DNA of 44,940 nt from an uncultured Pelagibacteraceae bacterium. GTDB taxonomy: Bacteria; Pseudomonadota; Alphaproteobacteria; Pelagibacterales; Pelagibacteraceae. A program made the position numbers and the translations under genes. The notes beneath the pieces were generated by a model. The model ran no database searches. It worked only from the letters and a program-made list of their open reading frames with translations, and was not told where the DNA came from. The stretch covers positions 1-44,940 of the forward strand of contig CACLGJ010000007.1 of assembly GCA_902606445.1 (NCBI GenBank). Reading direction: 5' to 3'. Each line of letters begins with the position of its first letter. Positions within the stretch are counted from its first letter, which is position 1. This document shows positions 25,503 to 33,793 of this stretch, one piece after another.

Positions 25503-26172
25503 CAAGTTGTTTTGCCTTTTTAAATAAATCTACCATCATTTTTTTTGAAATAAGTTTTGTATTAACATTCCTAGGACTTGGATGATAGCTTGATAATATG
25601 ATTAAACCATTGGGCAATGATTGAGATTTGCCGTGTTTAAAAATAAACTTTTTTTTAATATTAAATTTTTGTTTATATAATTTAATACAATTATCAAAAG
25701 CAACCTTACCTAATGTAACAATTACTTTTAGATTCTTTAAGGATAATATTTCCTTATCAAAAAAATTAGAACAATTAGAGATTTCATTACTAAGGGGCTT
25801 ATCTTCAGGAGGCACACATTTAAGTATGTTAGTAATATAAGTAGATCTTAATTTTAGATTATCATTTAAGCTTTTCGAATATGGAGAATTTGAAATACCC
25901 ACTTCATGTAAACACTTAAACAAAAAATCACCTGATTTATCTCCAGTAAAAGCTCTTCCCGTTCTTGTTCCCCCATGAGCGGCAGGGGCAAGACCAATAA
26001 TTGCTAATTTTGAATCTAAATTTCCAAAACCTGGAACAGGCTTTCCCCAGTAGACTTCATTTATATTTTGTTTTCTTTTTTGTGTACTTACTTTATGAAC
26101 AAATTTAACTAGTCTTGGGCACTTTTTACAATTAACTATTGTTTTGTTTAAATTATTCAATCTAATATCCAT
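25492..26172 (-). CDS. Uracil-DNA glycosylase, family 5-like (4Fe-4S)
   Basis: A 226-residue DNA repair enzyme. Cysteines at 15 and 18 (NCKKCPRL) and a later pair in ILKCVPPEDKPL and NCSNFF would hold the 4Fe-4S cluster of family 4/5 glycosylases. IGLAPAAHGGTRTGRAFTGD is the active-site motif; the absence of the acidic residue used by family 4 (Ala in APA) is typical of family 5 (UdgB). SSYHPSPRN near the C-terminus is the second motif. It removes uracil and other deaminated bases from DNA. Its ATG is only 2 bp away from the ATG of the divergent phosphatase gene. Confidence 0.88.
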   Translation of the reverse strand: MDIRLNNLNKTIVNCKKCPRLVKFVHKVSTQKRKQNINEVYWGKPVPGFGNLDSKLAIIGLAPAAHGGTRTGRAFTGDKSGDFLFKCLHEVGISNSPYSKSLNDNLKLRSTYITNILKCVPPEDKPLSNEISNCSNFFDKEILSLKNLKVIVTLGKVAFDNCIKLYKQKFNIKKKFIFKHGKSQSLPNGLIILSSYHPSPRNVNTKLISKKMMVDLFKKAKQLAKF

Positions 26173-26174
26173 AA

Positions 26175-26732
26175 ATGAAATTTTTAAAATTCTTTTTAAT
26201 AATATTTATATCTTTAACCACAACAGTTAAAGCAGATTTAAATAAAAAGTTAATTACTCAACTTGAGGAGGGTGGAAAATTAATATTTATTCGACATGCA
26301 TATGCACCTGGAAGTGGTGATCCAGATAATTTCAATCTTAACGATTGTTCTACTCAAAGAAATTTAAGTAAGGAAGGACAAAGACAAGCAAAATATATTG
26401 GAGAATTTTTTAGAAATAACAAAGTTAAAATAGATAAGGTTTTATCTAGTGAGTGGTGCAGATGTAAAGAAACAGCAAAAATAGCTTTTAGAAATTTTTC
26501 TACCAATAGTTTTTTAAATTCTTTTTATAGCTCTAAATTTGCTAAAAATAAGGATAAGCAGGCTAAAGCATTGAAAGAATATATTAAAAAATTTAAAAGT
26601 GATAAAAATTTAGTTTTAGTAACACACTACGTGTTAATATCGGAGATCCTGAATTATGGTCCATCATCTGGTGAAATAGTTGTTTCTAATAAAAATTTAA
26701 ATATTATAGGAAGCTTAGAGATAAATTATTAA
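26175..26732 (+). CDS. Exported histidine phosphatase family protein
   Basis: A 185-residue protein with a signal peptide (about residues 1-20). The phosphohistidine motif is Arg40-His41 in LIFIRHAYAPGSGDP, and the second catalytic histidine is in LVLVTHYVLISEIL. STQRNLSKEGQRQAKYIG and VLSSEWCRCKETA complete the family pattern (SixA/phosphoglycerate mutase-like fold). Location is probably periplasmic; the substrate is unknown. It reads divergently from the glycosylase gene, with 2 bp between the starts, and is followed 3 bases later by a small basic gene. Confidence 0.85.
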   Translation: MKFLKFFLIIFISLTTTVKADLNKKLITQLEEGGKLIFIRHAYAPGSGDPDNFNLNDCSTQRNLSKEGQRQAKYIGEFFRNNKVKIDKVLSSEWCRCKETAKIAFRNFSTNSFLNSFYSSKFAKNKDKQAKALKEYIKKFKSDKNLVLVTHYVLISEILNYGPSSGEIVVSNKNLNIIGSLEINY

Positions 26733-26735
26733 ATT

Positions 26736-26861
26736 ATGTCCTCAAAGAGAGCAATGAAACAAGCACAAAAACAAGCTTTTGCTAGACACAGAAGTAACAT
26801 TACTCAAAGTCGATTTAATCAAAAAAAAAGAAATTTAGCAAAAAAAAGTAAAAAAAATTAA
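26736..26861 (+). CDS. Very basic 41-residue protein, unknown function
   Basis: A short frame from ATG (26736) to TAA (26861), 3 bases after the phosphatase stop. The product has roughly 15 lysines and arginines, about six glutamines and no acidic residue (MSSKRAMKQAQKQAFARHR at the start, KKSKKN at the end). Such composition suggests binding to RNA, ribosome or DNA, but no family is recognised. Lysine-rich short frames are easy to obtain by chance in A-rich DNA; tight packing on both sides (TTAA stop shared with the opposite gene) favours a real gene. Confidence 0.5.
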   Translation: MSSKRAMKQAQKQAFARHRSNITQSRFNQKKRNLAKKSKKN

Positions 26862-27280
26862 CTTTCACTATCAAATTTTTCTATTTTTTTACATGTGGAA
26901 ATTTTAGAAATCCCTTCTTCATCATTTAAAACTGTTTTCATAAAAATCTCTTGCTTTCCTTTTTCAAATAAGATTTGTGTATAAAATTGTGGATATCCAT
27001 GTTTATGAGTTAATATTTTTCCATTTTCTTCATAAATATTTCTCACAAAGGTATTATTTTTTTTTACACTTAAATCAGTTAATCTATATTTTTGATATGT
27101 TTTTTCTTTATAAACATATTTTCTTGTCATAATTAATTCATTAAGATTAAAAATATACTCGTTTTTTAAGAATTCGTCTTGTTTATCATCACATTGACTC
27201 AAGACAATTATTTCTGATTTAACAATTTGAAATGGTAAAAATAAAAAAGAAATAAAAATTAAAAATCTAATTCCTCTCAT
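26858..27280 (-). CDS. Exported protein of unknown function (140 residues)
   Basis: A protein with an N-terminal signal peptide (MRGIRFLIFISFLFLPFQ, cleavage near residue 22), then a beta-rich mature part with two cysteines (in LSQCDD and STCKK) that could form a disulfide in the periplasm. No family recognised. A TTG at 27292 would add four residues; the ATG at 27280 gives a better signal-peptide start. The start overlaps the end of the upstream 57-residue gene by 14 bases and the end overlaps the basic mini-gene on the other strand by 4. Confidence 0.7.
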   Translation of the reverse strand: MRGIRFLIFISFLFLPFQIVKSEIIVLSQCDDKQDEFLKNEYIFNLNELIMTRKYVYKEKTYQKYRLTDLSVKKNNTFVRNIYEENGKILTHKHGYPQFYTQILFEKGKQEIFMKTVLNDEEGISKISTCKKIEKFDSES

Positions 27281-27440
27281 TTTTTTCAGCAAAAAATATT
27301 CCTATGATAAGAAGAGCAGTCCATCCTAACCCCAACAGACCTTTAAAAACACTTGTGTCTGCACTCCAAATATCAAGAAACAAAGCACCAAAAATAAGGC
27401 CTATAATATATATTATTATTACTAGAGAAGTTTTACTCAT
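27267..27440 (-). CDS. Small membrane protein (57 residues) nested between overlapping genes
   Basis: A 57-residue protein with two hydrophobic helices (about residues 5-22 and 33-50) joined by a short loop (DIWSADTSVFKG) and a charged tail AEKNERN: a hairpin membrane protein. Its ATG lies within the end of the DUF1289 gene (8-base overlap) and its end runs 14 bases into the next exported-protein gene. Both overlaps are the kind produced by translational coupling, and without this gene the 152-base space would be empty, so I consider it real. Function unknown. Confidence 0.7.
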   Translation of the reverse strand: MSKTSLVIIIYIIGLIFGALFLDIWSADTSVFKGLLGLGWTALLIIGIFFAEKNERN

Positions 27441-27684
27441 TTTTTAAATTTTTTTTAAATAGAGAGATACCATTTTCAATTTTATATGTATAGGACTCTT
27501 CAAAACTTTCCAATTGCCACCCGGTTAACCTATTTTTGATAATTTCAAGGTTTTCTTGCTTCCATTTATCGGTTGTATCTTCAAGTTTCCAAATTTTTTT
27601 TTCTTCTTTTGTCCTGCCACATCCGTAACAATATCCAGTGCTTGGATCAGTTTTACAGATACTTATACAGGGTGAAATAATCAT
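27433..27684 (-). CDS. DUF1289 domain protein
   Basis: An 83-residue protein with four cysteines in the DUF1289 pattern: Cys6 and Cys10 (SPCISICK), then Cys19 and Cys22 in GYCYGCGRT, probably a zinc site. The following segment with IWKLEDTTDKWKQE and the helix ending in NRLTGW fit the family's TIDEIAGW-like region loosely. DUF1289 proteins are small, common in proteobacteria and of unknown role. It starts a leftward group with the 57-residue and 140-residue genes and is divergent from tRNA-Leu. Confidence 0.85.
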   Translation of the reverse strand: MIISPCISICKTDPSTGYCYGCGRTKEEKKIWKLEDTTDKWKQENLEIIKNRLTGWQLESFEESYTYKIENGISLFKKNLKNE

Positions 27685-27730
27685 ATTAATATTATAGAGG
27701 AAAATTAATATTATTTACAATAATTGTCGT

Positions 27731-27758
27731 TGGACAAATAAATTCAATCATATATAAA
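27731..27758 (+). promoter_or_regulatory. Candidate promoter of tRNA-Leu and tig
   Basis: TGGACA (27731-27736, five of six to TTGACA) and TATAAA (27753-27758, five of six to TATAAT) are 16 bases apart. The start would be near 27765, about 8 bases before the tRNA. The best sigma-70-like pair I found in the window. Confidence 0.55.
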
Positions 27759-27772
27759 ACCACTAAATTTGT

Positions 27773-27857
27773 GGGGCGATGGCGGAATTGGTAGACGCGT
27801 TGGTCTTAGGAACCAATATGGCAACATGTGAAGGTTCGAGTCCTTTTCGCCCTACCA
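27773..27857 (+). tRNA. tRNA-Leu (anticodon TAG)
   Basis: An 85-base class II tRNA. GGGGCGA (27773-27779) pairs with TCGCCCT (27847-27853); discriminator A and an encoded CCA follow. The anticodon stem TTGGT/ACCAA encloses the loop CTTAGGA with anticodon TAG, reading CUA/CUG-type leucine codons. A variable arm and the GGTTCGAGTCC T-arm are present. It lies only 10 bases before the trigger factor start codon. Confidence 0.95.
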
Positions 27858-27867
27858 AATTGATATT

Positions 27868-29301
27868 ATGAAAGTTACAGTAGAAAACAAAAAAGGATTA
27901 AATAAAGATGTAAAAGTTTTCATAGATAAGAAGACTATGTCGACTTATATGGATGAAAAATATGAGGAAATTAAAGGCACGGTAAATTTAAAAGGTTTCA
28001 GACCTGGAAAAGTTCCTAGAGAAATATTAAAAAGACAATTTGGTAAAGCTGTTTTTAGTGAGGTTCTAGATAAAGTTTTAAAAGATACATCAGCAAAAGC
28101 ACTTGAAGAAAACAAAATAAAACCTGCCGGTCAACCAAAACTTGATTTGAAAACTTATGGAGAGGATAAAGAATTAGAATATGTTTTATCTGTAACGGAG
28201 TTGCCTAAAATTGATACAAAAGGGATAGCTAATATAAAATTTGATCAGTATACGGTTAAAATAGACTCATCTGAAACTGATAAAAGAATTAAAGAAATAG
28301 CAAAAAATCAGCCAAATTTTAAAGAGGTTTCATCAGAAACAAAAGCTAAAGAGGGAGATCTAGTAGTCCTAGATTATACTGCAACAGTAGATGGTCAACC
28401 TTTTAAAGGGAGTGAGGGAAAAAATACACAATTAACACTTGGTAAAGATTTATTTTTAAAAGGTTTTGATAACCAACTAATTGGTGTAAAAAAAGACGAC
28501 TCAAAAATAGTCGATGCAGTATTACCAGAAAATTTTCCTGATAAAGAACTTGTAAACAAAAAAGCAAAGTTTAATTGTAAAATTTTAGCAGTAAAAAAAT
28601 CAGAAGAAGTTAAAATTAATGACGATTTTGCAAAAAATTTAGGTGCAAAAGATTTAGAAGATTTAAGAAAATTAATTTCTAAACAAATAAATGATGAATA
28701 CAAAAATTCTTTAGATAGGCTTTCTAAAAATCAAATTCTAAAAGAATTAGAAAAATTTAAAGTTGATGAAATACCTGAAAATTTGATAGATGAAGAAATA
28801 AAAATCTTATCTCAAGGAATGAGTGAGGATGATGAAAAGAAAAGTAGAAAAAATTTTGAAGAAATCGCAAAGAAGAGAATTAAGACAGGTTTAATTTTAA
28901 ATGAGTTTGGAGAACAAAATCAAATTAAAGTAGATGAACAAGAGCTCCAAAATGAAATTCAAAAACAATTGAGAATGATGCCTGGACAAGAAAAAATGGT
29001 TATGGATTTTTACCAAAAAAACCCATCTGCAGTAGCTAGTCTTAGAGGAACCGTATATGAAGAAAAAATTATTAATCTCATTAAAGATAAAGCCAAAGTA
29101 AATAAAAAAGAAATTTCAAAAGATGAAGCTGAAAAAATTTTAAAACAATCTCAAAAGCAACAGCTTGATCAGGAACTTAAAGATCAAAGAAAACCTGAAA
29201 AAAAAGTTGAGACTAAAAAATCTAATGAGAACAAAGCTAAGCTAAAACCCTCAAAAACTAAATCACCAGCTAAAAAAACAAAAAAAGTTAGCAAAAAGTA
29301 A
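27868..29301 (+). CDS. tig: Trigger factor (ribosome-bound chaperone, peptidyl-prolyl isomerase)
   Basis: A 477-residue trigger factor. The ribosome-docking signature GFRPGKVP is near residues 43-50; the FKBP-type PPIase domain follows at about 150-235 (GDLVVLDYTATVDGQPFKG), then the helical chaperone domain. It binds nascent chains at the ribosome exit. The protein is longer than the usual 430-450 residues because of a lysine-rich tail from about residue 430 with PSKTKSPAKKTKKVSKK at the end. No Shine-Dalgarno sequence lies in the 10 bases between tRNA-Leu and the ATG, so the mRNA 5' end is probably made by tRNA processing. tig-clpP-clpX-lon is a classic protein quality-control cluster. Confidence 0.96.
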   Translation: MKVTVENKKGLNKDVKVFIDKKTMSTYMDEKYEEIKGTVNLKGFRPGKVPREILKRQFGKAVFSEVLDKVLKDTSAKALEENKIKPAGQPKLDLKTYGEDKELEYVLSVTELPKIDTKGIANIKFDQYTVKIDSSETDKRIKEIAKNQPNFKEVSSETKAKEGDLVVLDYTATVDGQPFKGSEGKNTQLTLGKDLFLKGFDNQLIGVKKDDSKIVDAVLPENFPDKELVNKKAKFNCKILAVKKSEEVKINDDFAKNLGAKDLEDLRKLISKQINDEYKNSLDRLSKNQILKELEKFKVDEIPENLIDEEIKILSQGMSEDDEKKSRKNFEEIAKKRIKTGLILNEFGEQNQIKVDEQELQNEIQKQLRMMPGQEKMVMDFYQKNPSAVASLRGTVYEEKIINLIKDKAKVNKKEISKDEAEKILKQSQKQQLDQELKDQRKPEKKVETKKSNENKAKLKPSKTKSPAKKTKKVSKK

Positions 29302-29334
29302 TCTCAAGTTGTATAAGTAAAACGAATCAACATT

Positions 29335-29946
29335 ATGACAAATAAAATTTCAGAACATATGAATAATTTAGTACCTATGGTTGTTGAGCAATCTAATAAA
29401 GGGGAAAGAGCTTATGATATTTATTCAAGACTTTTAAAAGAAAGAATTATTTTTTTAACTGGTCAAATAAACGATAATGTAGCTTCACTTGTAACTGCGC
29501 AACTTTTATTTTTAGAGGCAGAGGATCCTAAAAAAGAAATTTATTTATATATAAATAGTCCTGGGGGGTTAGTTACAGCTGGCCTTGGTATCTATGACAC
29601 CATGCAATATATAAAGCCAGAAATTTCAACTTTATGCATTGGTCAAGCTGCTTCTATGGGATCATTTCTTCTTGCTGCAGGAACTAAAGGTAAAAGATTT
29701 TCATTACCTAATTCACGAATAATGGTACATCAACCATCGGCAGGTTTTCAGGGTCAAGCTACAGACATAGAAATTCATGCAAAAGAAGTCCTTTCTTTAA
29801 AGAAAAGATTAAATGAAATTTATTCTAAACATACCGGTAAAAATGTAGAAGAAATTAAAAGTGCTCTTGAACGTGATAATTTCATGACTGCTGAGGTGGC
29901 TAAAGCCTTTGGTCTAATAGATAAAGTAGTAGAGAAAAGATCTTAA
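29335..29946 (+). CDS. clpP: ATP-dependent Clp protease proteolytic subunit
   Basis: A 203-residue serine protease subunit. Ser107 in GQAASMGS and His132 in MVHQPSAG are the catalytic pair, with the aspartate near residue 181; YLYINSPGG upstream forms the oxyanion region. It assembles into a 14-mer barrel that degrades substrates unfolded by ClpX. It lies 33 bases after tig and 89 before clpX, same strand. Full length. Confidence 0.97.
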   Translation: MTNKISEHMNNLVPMVVEQSNKGERAYDIYSRLLKERIIFLTGQINDNVASLVTAQLLFLEAEDPKKEIYLYINSPGGLVTAGLGIYDTMQYIKPEISTLCIGQAASMGSFLLAAGTKGKRFSLPNSRIMVHQPSAGFQGQATDIEIHAKEVLSLKKRLNEIYSKHTGKNVEEIKSALERDNFMTAEVAKAFGLIDKVVEKRS

Positions 29947-29972
29947 TACACAACATATTGGATTAAGTTAAT

Positions 29973-30004
29973 TTGAAACTTGATATCATTGAGTCTCCTA
30001 TAAT
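29973..30004 (+). promoter_or_regulatory. Possible clpX promoter
   Basis: A perfect -10 hexamer TATAAT (29999-30004) is present in the 89-base clpP-clpX gap. TTGAAA (29973-29978) is 20 bases upstream, too far for ideal sigma-70 use; TTGATA (29980-29985) is 13 upstream, too near. The CTTG and CCTATA pieces also recall heat-shock sigma sites, but with 14-base spacing instead of the usual 17-18. Confidence 0.3.
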
Positions 30005-30035
30005 AGAGTATTTAAATTGATTCGTTTTATAAATT

Positions 30036-31304
30036 ATGAACACAAGTAATAAAAATATTCTGTACTGTTCTTTTTGTGGCAAAAGTCAACATGAGGTAAG
30101 AAAATTAATTGCTGGCCCAACAGTTTTCATCTGTGATGAATGTGTTGAACTTTGTATGGATATTATCAAAGAAGAAAATAAAGATACTTTTGTAAAACAT
30201 CAAGACGGACTTCCTTCACCTAAAGAAATATGCACAGTTTTGGATGATTATGTTATCGGCCAGAACCATGCTAAGAAAGTTTTATCAGTTGCAGTTCACA
30301 ATCATTATAAGAGATTAAATTATGAAAATAAAACGAGCAAAAATGTTGAACTTGCTAAATCTAATATTCTTTTAGTTGGTCCAACAGGTTGTGGAAAAAC
30401 ATTGTTAGCTCAAACACTTGCAAGAATTTTAGATGTCCCTTTTACTATGGCGGATGCTACTACTTTAACAGAAGCTGGCTATGTAGGAGAAGATGTTGAA
30501 AATATAATACTAAAATTACTTCAGTCTGCTGATTATAATGTTGAAAAAGCTCAAAGAGGAATAGTTTATATAGATGAAGTTGACAAGATTAGTAGAAAAT
30601 CGGAAAACCCATCCATCACAAGAGATGTTTCTGGAGAAGGTGTTCAACAAGCTTTATTAAAAATTATGGAAGGAACAATTGCTAGTGTGCCACCCCAAGG
30701 TGGACGAAAACACCCTCAACAAGAATTTTTACAAGTAGACACAACCAATATTTTATTTATTTGCGGAGGAGCTTTTGCAGGTTTAGATAAAATAATATCT
30801 CAAAGAGATAAAGGTACATCAATCGGGTTTGGTGCAGACGTTAAAAATACTCAAGATAAAAAAACTGGTGAGTGGATGAAAAGTTTAGAGCCAGAGGATC
30901 TTTTAAAATATGGTTTAATTCCAGAATTTATTGGAAGACTGCCCATGATAGCAACACTTGAAGATTTAGATGAAAAATCATTAATTAAAATACTTCAAGA
31001 ACCAAAAAATTCTTTGACTAAACAGTATCAGGAACTATTTAAATTGGATGGGGCCAAATTAACATTTAAAGAAAATGCTTTAAAAGAAATTGCTCAAAAA
31101 GCGATTAATAAAAAAACTGGTGCAAGAGGTCTTAGATCAATTTTGGAAAATATACTTTTAAAAACAATGTATGATTTGCCAAGTCAGGATAATATAGAAG
31201 AGGTAATCGTTGATGCCACTGCGGTAAAAGGTCAAACCCAACCAATTTTAGTGCACTCAAAAACTGACGGTAAATCAAAAAATAATAAAACATCAGCAGC
31301 TTAA
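30036..31304 (+). CDS. clpX: Clp protease ATP-binding subunit ClpX
   Basis: A 422-residue AAA+ unfoldase. Cys11, Cys14, Cys33 and Cys36 form the N-terminal zinc finger that binds substrates and adaptors. Walker A GPTGCGKT is at 115-122, Walker B is in [11 protein letters not shown], and the IGF-type ClpP-contact loop is represented by SIGFGADV near residue 265. [13 protein letters not shown] sensor region ([11 protein letters not shown]) and GARGLRSI are present. It feeds unfolded proteins to ClpP encoded upstream. Confidence 0.97.
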   Translation: MNTSNKNILYCSFCGKSQHEVRKLIAGPTVFICDECVELCMDIIKEENKDTFVKHQDGLPSPKEICTVLDDYVIGQNHAKKVLSVAVHNHYKRLNYENKTSKNVELAKSNILLVGPTGCGKTLLAQTLARILDVPFTMADATTLTEAGYVGEDVENIILKLLQSADYNVEKAQRGIVYIDEVDKISRKSENPSITRDVSGEGVQQALLKIMEGTIASVPPQGGRKHPQQEFLQVDTTNILFICGGAFAGLDKIISQRDKGTSIGFGADVKNTQDKKTGEWMKSLEPEDLLKYGLIPEFIGRLPMIATLEDLDEKSLIKILQEPKNSLTKQYQELFKLDGAKLTFKENALKEIAQKAINKKTGARGLRSILENILLKTMYDLPSQDNIEEVIVDATAVKGQTQPILVHSKTDGKSKNNKTSAA

Positions 31305-31331
31305 TAAATAATAATAACCTCTAAATAGCTA

Positions 31332-31359
31332 TTGCAATATTAAATTTAATCTCCATATT
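31332..31359 (+). promoter_or_regulatory. Candidate lon promoter adjoining the start codon
   Basis: TTGCAA (31332-31337) and CATATT (31354-31359) are 16 bases apart. The larger -10 string CCATATT and the 18-base distance from ATTG recall alphaproteobacterial heat-shock sigma (RpoH) sites. The -10 ends 6 bases before the lon ATG, so transcription would start at or next to the ATG and the mRNA would be leaderless; no ribosome-binding site is visible. Confidence 0.4.
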
Positions 31360-31365
31360 CATCTC

Positions 31366-33744
31366 ATGGATGTAAAAATATCATTACCTTTATTACCTTT
31401 GAGAGATATTGTTGTCTTTCCGAGTATGGTGATACCACTATTTGTGGGAAGAGATAAATCTATTTCAGCATTAAATGAGGTGATGAAAAAAGACAAAAAA
31501 ATAATTCTTGTAACACAAAAAAATTCTGAAATTGATGATCCAAAAAAAACAGATGTATTCATGTATGGTTGTGAAGGAAGTATTTTACAGTTATTAAAAT
31601 TACCTGACGGAACTGTTAAAGTTTTAGTTGAAGGTTTAAAAAGAGTTAAAATTTTAGATTTTAAAGATAATGAAAAATTCATTATATGCGATTATATTGC
31701 ATATAATGATATCTTAAATAAAGATGAAGACCTTTATCCATTAGCAGCAACAGCAATAAGAAGATTGGAAAAATTAACTTCAATAAATAAAAAGATTTCG
31801 AATGAAACTATAAATACAATTAAACAATTAAAAGAACCATCAAAAATTGCTGACAATATAGCATCACATATAACAGCAACAATTTCAGAAAAACAGCAGA
31901 TATTTGAAATAGCTGATATTAAAAAAAGATTGAACGCTATTATCAAAATAATGGAAAATGAGACAAGTATCATTGGAGTCGAAAAAAGAATAAGAGGAAG
32001 AGTGAAAACTCAAATGGAAAAAACTCAACGAGAATATTATTTAAATGAGCAATTAAAGGCTATCCAAAAAGAACTAGGGGAAATTGAAGACGGTAAAGAT
32101 GAAAATACTAGTTTAAATAAATCAATCTTAAAGGCAAAAATGCCAAAAGAGGTTGAAAAAAAATGTCTTCAGGAGTTAAAAAAATTAAAAAATATGAGTC
32201 CAATGTCTGCAGAGGCAACAGTTGTCAGAAATTATTTGGATTGGATGATTGAACTTCCGTGGCATAAAAAAAGTGAAGTTGACATAGATCTAGCTAAAGC
32301 GTTAGATGTTCTAGATAAAGATCATTTTGGTTTAGAAAAAGTAAAAGAAAGAATAATTGAGTTTTTGGCAGTACAAAAAAGAATGGAAAAGATAAAAGGT
32401 CCAATACTTTGTTTAGTTGGTCCACCAGGTGTTGGAAAGACTTCTCTAGGAAAATCAATAGCAAAAGCTACCAATAGAGAATTCGTAAGAATGTCGGTTG
32501 GTGGAATGAGAGATGAAGCTGAAATTCGTGGCCACAGAAGAACATATATTGGTTCCTTACCAGGCAAGATAATCCAAATGATGAAAAAAGCTGGTACAAA
32601 AAATCCTCTAATTTTATTAGATGAAATTGATAAAATAGGAAATGACTATAGAGGTGATCCTTCATCAGCTCTTTTGGAAGCTTTAGATCCAGAGCAAAAT
32701 ACAACATTTAATGATCATTATCTTGAGGTTGATTATGACTTGTCAGATGTAATGTTTGTAACTACCGCAAACACATTAAATATATTACCTCCATTATTAG
32801 ATAGGATGGAAGTAATCAGATTAGCTGGTTACACAGAAGATGAAAAAATTAATATTGCTAATAAATTTTTACTACCAAAACAAATTAAAGATAATGGCGT
32901 TAAAGAAAACGAGATGACACTCGAAAATGATATTATCAAAGAGGTAATAAGGTGCTACACAAAAGAGTCAGGCGTAAGAAATCTTGAAAGAGAAATTTCT
33001 AAACTTGCAAGAAAAGTTGTAAAAAAAGTTGTAGCAGGTGAAAAAAAAGATGTTGAAATTAACCAAAAAAACCTTTCAGATTTTTTGGGAATACCAAAAT
33101 TTAAATTTGGTGAATTAGAAACAGATGATAAAGTGGGAATAGTTACTGGATTAGCTTGGACAGAATATGGTGGAGAAATTTTAAAGATAGAGACTGTTAC
33201 AATGCCTGGGAAGGGTAGAATGCAAATTACTGGTAAGTTAGGAGATGTAATGCAAGAGTCTGTAAAGGCAGCAAAATCTTTTGTAAGGTCTAAATGTTTA
33301 GAGTATGGAATAATACCACCATTATTTGAAAAAAAAGATTTTCATATACACGTTCCTGAAGGAGCTACACCAAAGGATGGTCCTTCAGCGGGGATAGGAA
33401 TGGTCACTTCAATAGTTTCATCATTAACAAATATCTCGGTAAGACGTGATGTTGCAATGACTGGTGAGGTAACAATAACAGGACAAGTTCTTCCTATTGG
33501 TGGGCTTAAGGAAAAATTATTAGCAGCACACAGAGCTGGCATTAAAGAAGTAATTATTCCAAAAGAAAATGAAAAAGATTTAGTTGATATGCCTAAAAAA
33601 ATTATAGATGAAATTAAAATAACTCCAGTTGAGTTTGCTGACCAAGTTTTAAAAATTGCTTTAACAAAAGAACTCAAAAGAACTGAATGGGTTGAGGTTG
33701 ATTTAAGTAAAAAAGATGACAAATCTCAAGCCAGTATTCAATAA
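31366..33744 (+). CDS. lon: ATP-dependent Lon protease
   Basis: A 792-residue LonA protease. The N-terminal substrate-binding domain (LPLLPLRDIVVFPSMVIPLF at the start) is followed by a coiled-coil region, the AAA+ domain with Walker A GPPGVGKT at 352-359, and the protease domain with Ser674 in PKDGPSAG and Lys717 in GGLKEK. The 43-residue distance between these two equals that in E. coli Lon. It degrades misfolded and regulatory proteins in the cytoplasm. It is 61 bases after clpX and is followed by two tRNA genes. Confidence 0.97.
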   Translation: MDVKISLPLLPLRDIVVFPSMVIPLFVGRDKSISALNEVMKKDKKIILVTQKNSEIDDPKKTDVFMYGCEGSILQLLKLPDGTVKVLVEGLKRVKILDFKDNEKFIICDYIAYNDILNKDEDLYPLAATAIRRLEKLTSINKKISNETINTIKQLKEPSKIADNIASHITATISEKQQIFEIADIKKRLNAIIKIMENETSIIGVEKRIRGRVKTQMEKTQREYYLNEQLKAIQKELGEIEDGKDENTSLNKSILKAKMPKEVEKKCLQELKKLKNMSPMSAEATVVRNYLDWMIELPWHKKSEVDIDLAKALDVLDKDHFGLEKVKERIIEFLAVQKRMEKIKGPILCLVGPPGVGKTSLGKSIAKATNREFVRMSVGGMRDEAEIRGHRRTYIGSLPGKIIQMMKKAGTKNPLILLDEIDKIGNDYRGDPSSALLEALDPEQNTTFNDHYLEVDYDLSDVMFVTTANTLNILPPLLDRMEVIRLAGYTEDEKINIANKFLLPKQIKDNGVKENEMTLENDIIKEVIRCYTKESGVRNLEREISKLARKVVKKVVAGEKKDVEINQKNLSDFLGIPKFKFGELETDDKVGIVTGLAWTEYGGEILKIETVTMPGKGRMQITGKLGDVMQESVKAAKSFVRSKCLEYGIIPPLFEKKDFHIHVPEGATPKDGPSAGIGMVTSIVSSLTNISVRRDVAMTGEVTITGQVLPIGGLKEKLLAAHRAGIKEVIIPKENEKDLVDMPKKIIDEIKITPVEFADQVLKIALTKELKRTEWVEVDLSKKDDKSQASIQ

Positions 33745-33751
33745 TAAATAA

Positions 33752-33780
33752 TTTACTTTGTAGTCACCTTGATGTATTAG
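33752..33780 (+). promoter_or_regulatory. Candidate promoter of the tRNA-Val/tRNA-Asp pair
   Basis: TTTACT (33752-33757) and TATTAG (33775-33780) are 17 bases apart, each four of six to consensus. Transcription would start near 33787, about 7 bases before tRNA-Val. Moderate to weak match. Confidence 0.35.
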
Positions 33781-33793
33781 TACCGATATTTTG

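Noticed and set aside
27280..27292. TTG start for the exported 140-residue protein
   Set aside because: The ATG at 27280 gives a compact signal peptide; TTG starts are rare and the extra four residues add nothing.
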